Shown here in pieces: positions 1-6,756 of a stretch of DNA of 9,214 nucleotides. This DNA comes from Chloroflexota bacterium (lineage in GTDB: Bacteria > Chloroflexota > Dehalococcoidia > GIF9 > AB-539-J10). The notes under the pieces are model-generated. The model did not search any database and was not told where the DNA came from. It worked only from the letters and a program-made list of their open reading frames with translations. Both the position numbers and the translations under genes were made by a program. The first letter of the stretch is position 1, and the number at the start of each line of letters is the position of its first letter. Location of the stretch: NCBI GenBank assembly GCA_020346965.1, contig CP070793.1:670827-680040 (forward strand), in the 5' to 3' direction.

Positions 1-1023
1 AGTGTCTGTCCCTCCGCGGCGATCGTTCCATATTATTACGGCTCTAGTACACTAATTGAGGGGATTGGGGCAAAAAGCGTTAAGGAGGGTGTGAGCCTTG
101 TCGTGGCTTGTCGCGGCAGCACCCCTCCTGATGATGAACTTCTGGACACCCTTGACGAATTGAATATCGAGCGGGCAATTCTAATGAGGATTCCCTGTAT
201 GGGTCGTCTACCCCCGGTATTCTATATAAGCGCCTTATCTATGGGCATCAAACAGATTGCCGTCATTCAGTGCAAGCAGGATTTCTGTCGCTTCGACAAA
301 GGTAGCGTGATGAATCAGCGTCGCGTGACCATGCTACGGAATTTACTCAAGCCCTTTGGTTATGCGGATAGCACCATCACAGTTATCGAAAATGCAAAAC
401 AAGTAGAATACGATACGGAAAAGTGCGTCGGCTGTGACAAGTGTATAAATATTTGCCCCTATGGTGCGATAGAAGCGCAGCCACTGTCTACACCGAAGGT
501 AGATTATACCAAATGTACAGGTTGTGGTGCTTGCGTTGTTGTTTGCCCGCATGTGGCGCTTGAGATACATGGCCACGAATGCGCGCGTTTTGCAGAGTTA
601 ATTATGGAACATGCCGACCGGATGAAGAAGATAAGAGCTAAGTCACCGGCGATACTGGTTCTTTGCTGCCAATGGGCGGAATTTGCCAGCCTTGACCAGA
701 ACCATAGCGGCCTCAACGGACCTAACACGGCAATCCTCGAAATACCTTGTTTCAGCAAGCTGGATCCAATAAATGTCTTTCAGGCACTTCTCTATGGCTT
801 TGACGGCGTACTTGTCGTTGCCTGTTCTGATGACGATTGTAGGTCCAAAGAATCAAGGCTGGCGACTGAGAACAACATAAAAGTACTCCGGACCGGTCTG
901 AGGATGATGGGACTTGAAAACAGGTTTAGGATACACAAGACCTCGCCCAAGAATGTGGGCGACTTCAAACATGAGGTTGACTCTTTTGCCAATGAGATCC
1001 TAGCCTTGAAAGGAGGACAGTAA
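1..1023 (+). CDS. HdrA/MvhD-type iron-sulfur electron-transfer protein, 5'-partial (MvhD-like, 2[4Fe-4S] ferredoxin, MvhD-like)
   Basis: The frame is open from base 1, so the gene starts upstream of the window; 340 residues are visible. Residues 2-7 (VCPSAA) look like the end of a [4Fe-4S] motif, as in the C-terminal ferredoxin region of HdrA. An MvhD-like domain follows (about 31-125) with Cys37, Cys66 in a CMGR motif, and Cys91/Cys96. Then comes a two-cluster ferredoxin: Cys142, 145, 148, 152 and Cys172, 175, 178, 182. A second MvhD-like domain (about 217-330) has Cys222/223, Cys250, Cys275 and Cys280. Known of the family: MvhD carries a [2Fe-2S] centre that links hydrogenase to HdrA, a cytoplasmic FAD-containing bifurcating subunit. 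A GTG at 91 has an AGGAGG only 2 bases upstream, too close for a normal start, and the coding frame continues before it. I infer an HdrA fusion, but the flavin domain is outside the window; a multi-ferredoxin MvhD protein without HdrA is the alternative. Confidence 0.85.
   Translation, partial: SVCPSAAIVPYYYGSSTLIEGIGAKSVKEGVSLVVACRGSTPPDDELLDTLDELNIERAILMRIPCMGRLPPVFYISALSMGIKQIAVIQCKQDFCRFDKGSVMNQRRVTMLRNLLKPFGYADSTITVIENAKQVEYDTEKCVGCDKCINICPYGAIEAQPLSTPKVDYTKCTGCGACVVVCPHVALEIHGHECARFAELIMEHADRMKKIRAKSPAILVLCCQWAEFASLDQNHSGLNGPNTAILEIPCFSKLDPINVFQALLYGFDGVLVVACSDDDCRSKESRLATENNIKVLRTGLRMMGLENRFRIHKTSPKNVGDFKHEVDSFANEILALKGGQ
1012..1016 (+). promoter_or_regulatory. Ribosome binding site for the NfnA-like gene
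   Basis: GGAGG lies inside the last codons of the preceding gene, 14 bases before the ATG at 1031. The spacing is longer than usual, but the ATG agrees with the normal N-terminus of the family. Confidence 0.5.
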
Positions 1024-1030
1024 CCTAAAC

Positions 1031-1882
1031 ATGAATGAGATAGTAGCAAAGAAGGAATTAGCTCCCAAGATAAAGTTTATCGAGTTCGTGAACCATAATA
1101 TTGCCCGCAAGACAAAGCCGGGTCAGTTTGTGGTAGTGCAGATGGGCACGAAAGGTGAAAGATTTCCCATAACTGTCAGCGGCACCAACCCGAACAAGGG
1201 CACGGTGCGGTTGGTATTCAATGAAGTAGGTAGAAGCTCCCAGAAACTGGGGGCTTTGAGCAAAGGAGAGGTGATCGACAATATAGCTGGCCCGCTTGGG
1301 AATCCAACGGAGATAAAGAAGTTTGGTACCGTTCTTTGTTTTGGTGGGGGAGTGATGAGTGGCCCGATTTCATACGAGGTAACCGCATTCAAGGAGGCGG
1401 GAAATAGGGTAATAGCCGCCATTGGAGCCAGAAACAAGGACCTACTCATTCTCAAGACTGAATTGAAAGCCCTGAGTGATGATTTCTATATTTCGACAGA
1501 TGACGGCTCTGAAGGCCACAAAGGGCTGGACTTCCTCCGGACGATCTTTGAGAAAGAGAAGGTTGATCGTGTGATTGCTATGAGTGTTGCGACCGTTACT
1601 CTGAGAACAATAGGCGAACTCACTAAGACTTATGGTATCAAGACTATAGTATCCCTAGCTCCTATTATGCTTGACGGCACCGGAATGTGTGGTGTTTGCC
1701 GAGTCTCTGTAGGCGGTGAGACAAAATTCACGTGTTCCGATGGCCCGGAATTTGATGGACACCTAGTGGACTGGGATTTGCTTGAATCACGAAAGAGAAT
1801 CTATTCTCACGAAGAGAGACTGTCGGCTCTTTTTGATGAGGACCAGCGAAAAGGTCTCTCCTCATCTATGTGCAGGAGGTAA
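1031..1882 (+). CDS. NfnA-like FAD/NAD-binding [2Fe-2S] oxidoreductase subunit (sulfide dehydrogenase / ferredoxin:NADP reductase alpha type)
   Basis: This 283-residue protein matches the NfnA/SudB/PyrK-like family, cytoplasmic subunits that hold FAD, a [2Fe-2S] cluster and a pyridine nucleotide. Residues 1-95 form the FAD beta-barrel, with RFPITVS at 44-50 where the family places its isoalloxazine-binding loop. A nucleotide-binding region follows, with GGG at 105-107 and IGARNKDLLIL near 131-141. The cluster motif is at the C-terminal side: Asp215 in DGTG, then Cys220, Cys223 and Cys235, the Asp/Cys3 pattern known for NfnA. Two NAD-site segments look divergent: the loop after GGG reads VMSGP, and the usual GP-x-P-MM segment reads MSVATVT (184-190). 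Length is normal. It sits 7 bases after the upstream stop and 6 bases before the NfnB-like gene, so the pair is almost certainly co-translated. PyrK or a stand-alone sulfide dehydrogenase subunit is less likely given the NfnB-like partner. Confidence 0.88.
   Translation: MNEIVAKKELAPKIKFIEFVNHNIARKTKPGQFVVVQMGTKGERFPITVSGTNPNKGTVRLVFNEVGRSSQKLGALSKGEVIDNIAGPLGNPTEIKKFGTVLCFGGGVMSGPISYEVTAFKEAGNRVIAAIGARNKDLLILKTELKALSDDFYISTDDGSEGHKGLDFLRTIFEKEKVDRVIAMSVATVTLRTIGELTKTYGIKTIVSLAPIMLDGTGMCGVCRVSVGGETKFTCSDGPEFDGHLVDWDLLESRKRIYSHEERLSALFDEDQRKGLSSSMCRR
1874..1879 (+). promoter_or_regulatory. Ribosome binding site for the NfnB-like gene
   Basis: AGGAGG overlaps the end of the NfnA-like gene and lies 9 bases before the ATG at 1889. 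This strong site supports that start. Confidence 0.75.
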
Positions 1883-1888
1883 AGAATA

Positions 1889-3295
1889 ATGGCTGAGAAA
1901 CTGAAATTGAATCGTGTTCCTATGGATAAGCAGGCGCCGGAGATTCGTAGGCAGAATCCTAACGAAGTGGCGTCCGGCTACACATACGAGCAAGCAGTCC
2001 AAGAAGCTAAACGCTGCATTCAATGTAAGAAGCCGGGTTGTGTTCCTTACTGCCCCGTCAATATAGATATCCCGGGTTTTATCGAAGCTATGGCGGAAGG
2101 CGATTTACCCAGGGCGGCTAAGATTCTTTATGCAACTAACAGCCTTCCTGCTATTTGTGGGCGAGTTTGCCCTCAGGAGACGCAGTGTGAGCAAACCTGT
2201 GCTCTGGGCAAGAAGGGTGATCCCGTGGCCATAGGTAGGCTCGAAAGGTCTATGGCTGACTGGGCTCGAGAGAATCAGGAAGAATCGGGTATCGGCAAGG
2301 TTAGTCTGCCCAAGGCTACAGGTAAAAGTGTGGCTGTTATAGGGTCAGGTCCTGCCGGGCTCACCTGTGCAGCTGACTTAGCGAAAGCTGGACATAAAGT
2401 CGTTATGCATGAGGCTCTTCACCTCCCCGGTGGTGTGACTTACTATGGAATACCCGAGTTCAGACTACCTAAAAACATTGTCCAAGCTGAGGTCGATTAT
2501 CTAGTCAACGTACTCGGCGTTGAACTCCAGCTTAACCAGGTGATCGGAAGGGGAGCGACGGTCGATGAATTGTTGTCAAATGGTTATGACGCCCTGTTCT
2601 TGGGGATTGGTGCTGGCGCACCTATGTTTCTTAATATACCAGGGGAGAACTTAAACATGGTTTATTCGGCCAATGAGTTTCTTGTCAGGCTCAATTTAAT
2701 GAAGGCATACCTCTTTCCTGAATACGACACGCCGGTAAAGATTGGTAAAAAAGTTGCTGTCGTTGGTGCCGGTAATGTAGCTATGGATGCGGCTAGGTGG
2801 GCAGTGAGGCTTGGTGCTGAGGAGGTCTATATTGTCTATCGGCGAACTGAAGCTGAGATGCCAGCTAGAATGGAGGAAAGGGAAAATGCCAAGGAGGAAG
2901 GAGTCATCTTCAAACTACTGACGCTTCCTACAGCAGTAATACCTGATGACCAATCCTCGGTGAAAGCTATGCAGTGTGTTGAGATGGAGCTTGGGGAACC
3001 GGACGACAGCGGCAGACGACGTCCGATAGTAAAGCCGGGGAGCGAGTTTATTCTGGATGTAGATATGGTAATACCTGCCTTGGGCACTCGTCCCAATCCC
3101 ATTGTTGCCAAAACAACTCCTGATTTGGAGACGACCAGGTATGGTACGGTTGTGGCTGACGAGACTACTGGCAAAACTAAAAAAGACAAAGTTTGGGCTG
3201 GTGGCGACATAGTTACTGGTGCCGCTACGGTAATAAGCGCTATGGGAGCAGCCCGGAGGGCAGCTACTGACATGGATGCCTGGCTGAGAAATTAA
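1889..3295 (+). CDS. NfnB/GltD-like NAD(P)-dependent FAD iron-sulfur oxidoreductase
   Basis: This 468-residue protein belongs to the family of glutamate synthase small subunit (GltD), dihydropyrimidine dehydrogenase N-terminal part and NfnB. The N-terminal domain binds two [4Fe-4S] clusters: Cys43, 46, 51, 55 and Cys90, 94, 100, 104 (CGRVCP context). An FAD dinucleotide fold starts at about 147 with GSGPAG at 152-157. The inserted NAD(P) domain has GAGNVAMD at 293-300 and an Arg pair in YRRT (317-320). The C-terminal FAD motif GGD is at 438-440, followed by GAATVISAMGAA. All key motifs are present and length is typical. Because an NfnA-like gene precedes it and no GltB-like large subunit is nearby, an NfnAB-type complex is a better reading than glutamate synthase. 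NfnAB is known to couple NADH, NADPH and ferredoxin by flavin-based bifurcation. Which nucleotide is used here cannot be read from sequence alone. Confidence 0.92.
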   Translation: MAEKLKLNRVPMDKQAPEIRRQNPNEVASGYTYEQAVQEAKRCIQCKKPGCVPYCPVNIDIPGFIEAMAEGDLPRAAKILYATNSLPAICGRVCPQETQCEQTCALGKKGDPVAIGRLERSMADWARENQEESGIGKVSLPKATGKSVAVIGSGPAGLTCAADLAKAGHKVVMHEALHLPGGVTYYGIPEFRLPKNIVQAEVDYLVNVLGVELQLNQVIGRGATVDELLSNGYDALFLGIGAGAPMFLNIPGENLNMVYSANEFLVRLNLMKAYLFPEYDTPVKIGKKVAVVGAGNVAMDAARWAVRLGAEEVYIVYRRTEAEMPARMEERENAKEEGVIFKLLTLPTAVIPDDQSSVKAMQCVEMELGEPDDSGRRRPIVKPGSEFILDVDMVIPALGTRPNPIVAKTTPDLETTRYGTVVADETTGKTKKDKVWAGGDIVTGAATVISAMGAARRAATDMDAWLRN

Positions 3296-3419
3296 AGCTG
3301 ATATGGAAATTTGGAGGGTTGTTTTCTAGAAGCAGGCGTGCTACCATTATGGGCTTGTGTTCTTAGGTTCACAGGTAAGGGTGAAGCCGGACAATCCTTT
3401 TTGTTTAATCAAGATATAT
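3296..3419. other. Longest gap of the plus-strand operon
   Basis: These 124 bases separate the NfnB-like gene from mvhD. There is a GGAGG at 3313-3317, but it faces only very short frames that close at 3327-3329 or 3365-3367. An AT-rich stretch (AAGATATATATGG) at the right end could be part of a promoter, yet no matching -35 box or clear hairpin was seen. In-frame GTG codons at 3357 and 3381 could extend mvhD upstream. Confidence 0.45.
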
Positions 3420-3863
3420 ATGGACAACTTCGAACCCAAGATAGTAGCTTTTTGCTGCAACTGGTGTTCTTATGCTGGTGCTGACTTGGCTGGCACTTCC
3501 AGAATACAGTACTCACCCAATATAAGGGTAATCAGAGTGATGTGTAGCGGCAGGGTGAATCCACTCTTTGTGATTAAGGCACTCAGTATTGGGGCTGATG
3601 GAGTGTTAATACTTGGTTGCCATCCCGGCGACTGCCACTACATTGAAGGAAATTACAAGACGATGCGCCGCATACCACTGCTGAAGAAGATGATGAAGCA
3701 GCTTGGAATAGAAGAAGAGAGAGTTCGTTTGGAATGGGTTTCTGCGTCTGAAGGAGCGAAATTCGCTGAGGTAACCAATAATTTCACTCAAACCATAAGA
3801 AACCTTGGTCCAAGTTCATTAGGTAATTCAAAGCAGAGTTCTAAGGAGGTAAAGCATGGCTAA
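3420..3863 (+). CDS. mvhD: MvhD, hydrogenase iron-sulfur (delta) subunit
   Basis: This 147-residue cytoplasmic protein is a canonical MvhD. In the methanogen MvhADG-HdrABC complex, MvhD passes electrons from the hydrogenase to HdrA through a [2Fe-2S] cluster. All conserved cysteines are present: Cys12/13/16 in [10 protein letters not shown], Cys42 in MCSGRVNP, and Cys67/Cys72 in [13 protein letters not shown]. The C-terminal WVSASEG segment is also typical. I chose the ATG at 3420 because the family begins just before the KIVAFCCNW strand and the length then fits. GTG at 3357 or 3381 would add 21 or 13 residues with no family match. No good ribosome binding site precedes any of these starts. 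The gene overlaps mvhG by 8 bases. Unlike the two MvhD-like domains of the upstream fusion, this copy keeps the complete cysteine set and is the likelier direct partner of MvhAG. Confidence 0.92.
   Translation: MDNFEPKIVAFCCNWCSYAGADLAGTSRIQYSPNIRVIRVMCSGRVNPLFVIKALSIGADGVLILGCHPGDCHYIEGNYKTMRRIPLLKKMMKQLGIEEERVRLEWVSASEGAKFAEVTNNFTQTIRNLGPSSLGNSKQSSKEVKHG
3843..3849 (+). promoter_or_regulatory. Ribosome binding site for mvhG
   Basis: AAGGAGG lies within the end of mvhD, 6 bases before the ATG at 3856. The sequence AGGAGGTAAAG is shared with the site before the NfnB-like gene, and both genes then begin ATGGCT. Confidence 0.75.
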
Positions 3864-4815
3864 ACTTAAGGTAGCTCTTTATTGGGCGGCTAGTTGCGGT
3901 GGATGTGAGATTGCGACTCTAGCTATACACGAAAAAATACTGAAGTTAGCTGAAGTCGCTGACATCGTATTCTGGCCAGTGGGTATGGATTTCAAGTATG
4001 CTGACGTGGAAAAGATGGCAGATAAGAGTGCGGATGTCTGTCTTTTCAACGGGGCTATTCGCAATGAAGAGAATGAGCACATGGCTAAACTCTTACGGGC
4101 CAAATCGAAGATAATGATAGCTTACGGCTCTTGTGCTTATGAGGGCTGCATACCGGGACTGTCTAATTTCTATAACCGGCAACTGACGTTTGACCGCGTT
4201 TACATTGAAACCCCATCTACTGAAAACCCACAGAAGATTTTCCCCCAGACAAAAGTCAAGGTGCCCGAAGGCGAACTCGAGCTTCCCGAGTTCTACGATA
4301 CGGTTAAAACCCTGGCTCAAACTGTGGATGTTGATTATTTCGTACCCGGTTGCCCTCCAGAAGAGAAGACTACCTGGCTTGCACTTGAAGCTTTGATTAC
4401 GGGCAAGTTGCCGCCGAAAGGCACTGTCATAAGTCATTCGGTGAAAGCTCTCTGTGAAGAGTGTCCTCGTACTAGGGAAGAAAAGAAAATCAAGAAATTC
4501 TATAGGCCTTACGAAATAATCCCTGAACCGGAGAAATGTTTGCTTGAGCAGGGATTATTGTGTTACGGCATAGCTACTCGCGGTGGCTGTGGTGCTCTAT
4601 GTCCCCAGGCTAATATGCCCTGCACTGGTTGCTATGGACCGGTAGAGGGTGTGGTTGACCAGGGGGCTCATTTTTTGAGTGCTCTTGCTTCTATTGTTGA
4701 TTCCAATGATCCCGAGGAAATCCAGAAGATAATCGACGATATTCCCGACCCGGCGGGCACTTTCTATCGATATAGTCTGCCAGATTCACTGCTTAGGAGG
4801 GCAAGAATAAAATGA
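3856..4815 (+). CDS. mvhG: [NiFe] hydrogenase small subunit, group 3 Mvh/Vhu type
   Basis: This 319-residue subunit relays electrons from the NiFe site through iron-sulfur clusters toward MvhD. Cys14 and Cys17 in SCGGCE, Cys93 in [10 protein letters not shown] and Cys166 in PGCPPEE are the proximal [4Fe-4S] ligands. Eight further cysteines (200, 203, 228, 236, 245, 249, 256, 259) fit two more [4Fe-4S] clusters, giving a full three-cluster wire. There is no twin-arginine signal peptide, so the enzyme is cytoplasmic, as in group 3 hydrogenases. The protein begins directly at the [13 protein letters not shown] strand, normal for MvhG/VhuG. It overlaps mvhD by 8 bases and mvhA by 4 bases (ATGA), indicating translational coupling. 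The F420-reducing paralogue FrhG is a less likely alternative, because the neighbouring MvhD is the partner of the F420-non-reducing enzyme and no FrhB-like gene is seen. Confidence 0.94.
   Translation: MAKLKVALYWAASCGGCEIATLAIHEKILKLAEVADIVFWPVGMDFKYADVEKMADKSADVCLFNGAIRNEENEHMAKLLRAKSKIMIAYGSCAYEGCIPGLSNFYNRQLTFDRVYIETPSTENPQKIFPQTKVKVPEGELELPEFYDTVKTLAQTVDVDYFVPGCPPEEKTTWLALEALITGKLPPKGTVISHSVKALCEECPRTREEKKIKKFYRPYEIIPEPEKCLLEQGLLCYGIATRGGCGALCPQANMPCTGCYGPVEGVVDQGAHFLSALASIVDSNDPEEIQKIIDDIPDPAGTFYRYSLPDSLLRRARIK
4795..4800 (+). promoter_or_regulatory. Ribosome binding site for mvhA
   Basis: AGGAGG lies inside the end of mvhG, 11 bases before the ATG at 4812. It supports that start, which overlaps the mvhG stop as ATGA. 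Confidence 0.65.
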
Positions 4816-6278
4816 AAAGGATAACGATTGATCCCATTACCCGCCTTGAAGGCCACGGCAAGATTACGATTTTTCTCAAAGACGATGGCAGTGTAGCCAA
4901 CGTCTATTTTCAGGTTCCCGAACTCAGGGGATTTGAGAAATTCTCGGAAGGACGCGCGGCTGAGGATATGCCCCAGATAACTCAACGTATCTGCGGAGTT
5001 TGCCCTGAAGCCCATCACATGGCATCAACCAAAGCCTTAGATGACTTATTTCATGTCGAACCAACCAGCGCTGCCAAGAAGCTGCGTGAACTCCTTTATA
5101 GCGCTTTCTACGTTACTGACCATACCACCCACTTTTATATCCTGGCTGCTCCTGATTTCGTTATGGGACCGGACGCGCCGCCTGCCGAGCGCAATATCCT
5201 AGGAGTAATCGGCAAGGTAGGGCTGGAACTGGGCGGCGCTGTAATAAATACCCGTAAGCAAAATCACTGGATTATTCAAACAGTTGGTGGACGTCCAATA
5301 AACCCCTGTTTCGGACTGCCCGGCGGTGTCAGCAGGGCTATAAATGAAGAAGAAAGGGCGCAAATTGAGGAAATAGCTAAACAGTCCGTGGAATTCGCCA
5401 AAGTGTCACTCAAAGTCTTGGATGATGTTGTTCTGAAAAACAAGGGATATCTAGATCTTATCCTGAGCGATACCTTTACACAGAAGTCTTACAACATGGG
5501 CTTAGTTGACGATAATAATAAGGTCAATTTCTATGACGGCAAAGTACGGGTAGTTGGCCCGGATGGTAAAGAGTTATGCAAGTATGCTCCGCGGGAATAT
5601 CTGGAACACATCGCTGAGCGAGTCGAGCCCTGGACTTATCTCAAGTTCCCGTATCTCAAGAAAGTTGGCTGGAAGGGCTTTGTTGACGGCAACGATAGCG
5701 GAGTTTACCGAGCTACACCTTTGTCCCGGCTCAATGCAGCCGACGGGATGGCTACACCCCTAGCCCAGGCAGAATACGACAAGATGTACTCCACTCTCGG
5801 GGGCAAGCCGACTAACTTCACTCTGGCGACTCACTGGGCACGTCTGATTGAGCTTCTTTATGCCGCTGAGAGGTTGCTGGAACTCAGTAAGGACCCCGAA
5901 ATAACGAGCACGGACATTCGAAACATACCAAAGGCAAAGCCCGATGAAGGGATTGGTATTGTTGAAGCCCCCCGAGGTACCCTTACCCATCATTACATCA
6001 CTGATGAGAGAGGGGTGATAAAGAAGTGCAACCTCATTGTGGGCACTACTAATAACTATGCCGCTCTATACATGTCAATTAAGAAAGCAGCCGAAGACTT
6101 CATAAAACCTGGTGTGAAGATAACTGAGGGGTTGCTCAATCGTATTGAGATGGCATGGCGTCCCTATGATCCCTGCTTGTCGTGTGCTACACATGCTTTG
6201 CCTGGCCAGTTGCCTCTGGAAGTGACCATCTACGACGACCGAGGCAATGAGGTCAAGAAACTAAGCCAGGGCATTTAG
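4812..6278 (+). CDS. mvhA: [NiFe] hydrogenase large subunit, group 3 Mvh/Vhu type
   Basis: This 488-residue subunit holds the NiFe(CN)2CO site where H2 is split or formed. The N-terminal motif RICGVCPEAHHMA gives ligands Cys61 and Cys64, after the family-typical ITIDPITRLEGHGKI start. The C-terminal motif DPCLSCATH (453-461) gives Cys455 and Cys458. Cys455 is encoded by TGC, so this is not a selenocysteine version such as VhuU. A 27-residue tail follows His461, starting ALPGQLPLE. Large subunits are known to be matured by cutting after this His (or Arg), so the tail should be removed by the protease encoded just downstream. Length, tail and the absence of a signal peptide fit a soluble group 3c (MvhADG) enzyme. 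The neighbouring flavoprotein genes suggest that its electrons enter an HdrA- and Nfn-linked bifurcation system. Confidence 0.96.
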   Translation: MKRITIDPITRLEGHGKITIFLKDDGSVANVYFQVPELRGFEKFSEGRAAEDMPQITQRICGVCPEAHHMASTKALDDLFHVEPTSAAKKLRELLYSAFYVTDHTTHFYILAAPDFVMGPDAPPAERNILGVIGKVGLELGGAVINTRKQNHWIIQTVGGRPINPCFGLPGGVSRAINEEERAQIEEIAKQSVEFAKVSLKVLDDVVLKNKGYLDLILSDTFTQKSYNMGLVDDNNKVNFYDGKVRVVGPDGKELCKYAPREYLEHIAERVEPWTYLKFPYLKKVGWKGFVDGNDSGVYRATPLSRLNAADGMATPLAQAEYDKMYSTLGGKPTNFTLATHWARLIELLYAAERLLELSKDPEITSTDIRNIPKAKPDEGIGIVEAPRGTLTHHYITDERGVIKKCNLIVGTTNNYAALYMSIKKAAEDFIKPGVKITEGLLNRIEMAWRPYDPCLSCATHALPGQLPLEVTIYDDRGNEVKKLSQGI

Positions 6279-6300
6279 CAACAGGTTGTCACGAATTCAA

Positions 6301-6756
6301 ATGAAAACCCTGGTTCTGGGGCTGGGGAATCCCATTCTGTGTGATGATGGAGTAGGTATCAGGGTGGCACACGAGGTGGGGAACCAGCTCAACAACCCAC
6401 ATGTGACAGTAGCTGAGACAAGTGCAGCTGGCTTTAGCCTGTTAGATTCTATCGTAGGCTATGATAAGGTTATTATCATTGATGCTATCCAAACCCAGAA
6501 GGGTCAAGCAGGCCAGATATATCATATGGAACCCGAAGATTTTTCCCTCACCAAACATCTTTCCTCACCTCATCAAATAAACTTGGTCACTGCTCTGGAA
6601 CTAGGTGAAATGCTCAATTTGACCATGCCTCGCGAAATCAGTATATTCGCTGTGGAAGCCAAGGACATAACCAGCTTCAGCGAGAAGTGCACACCTGAGG
6701 TAGAGCAGGTAATTCCGGAAGCGGTCAAAATGGTGATGGACGAGTTAGTCGGCTAG
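6301..6756 (+). CDS. Hydrogenase maturation protease (HycI/HybD family)
   Basis: This 151-residue endopeptidase removes the C-terminal tail of a [NiFe] large subunit after nickel insertion. It begins KTLVLGLGNPIL and then has DDGVG, the family signature. The three metal-sensing positions known from HybD (Glu16, Asp62, His93) match Asp16, Asp61 (IIIDA) and His91 (SPHQINL) here. The Gly usual before DDGVG is Cys14. Length is normal. I chose ATG at 6301; a TTG at 6286 would add five residues (MSRIQ) without family support, and neither start has a clear ribosome binding site. The gene begins 22 bases after mvhA and is the obvious maturase for it, whose precursor carries the cleavable tail. Its last 12 bases overlap the end of moaC on the other strand. 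Confidence 0.9.
   Translation: MKTLVLGLGNPILCDDGVGIRVAHEVGNQLNNPHVTVAETSAAGFSLLDSIVGYDKVIIIDAIQTQKGQAGQIYHMEPEDFSLTKHLSSPHQINLVTALELGEMLNLTMPREISIFAVEAKDITSFSEKCTPEVEQVIPEAVKMVMDELVG

Noticed and set aside
2836..3273. 145-codon open frame on the minus strand
   Set aside because: It is antisense to the NfnB-like gene, which has complete FAD and NAD(P) motifs; the composition is low-complexity Ser/Val/Pro as expected of a shadow frame.
1889..3295. Reading the flavoprotein as glutamate synthase small subunit
   Set aside because: The fold fits, but there is no large glutamate synthase subunit nearby and an NfnA-like partner directly precedes it.
3303..3329. Tiny ATG frame of eight codons with GGAGG inside it
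   Set aside because: It is too short to support as a gene, has no ribosome binding site of its own, and its sequence suggests no leader-peptide role.
6173..6199. Possible selenocysteine hydrogenase (VhuU-like)
   Set aside because: The first Cys of DPCLSCATH is encoded by TGC and no in-frame TGA interrupts the motif.
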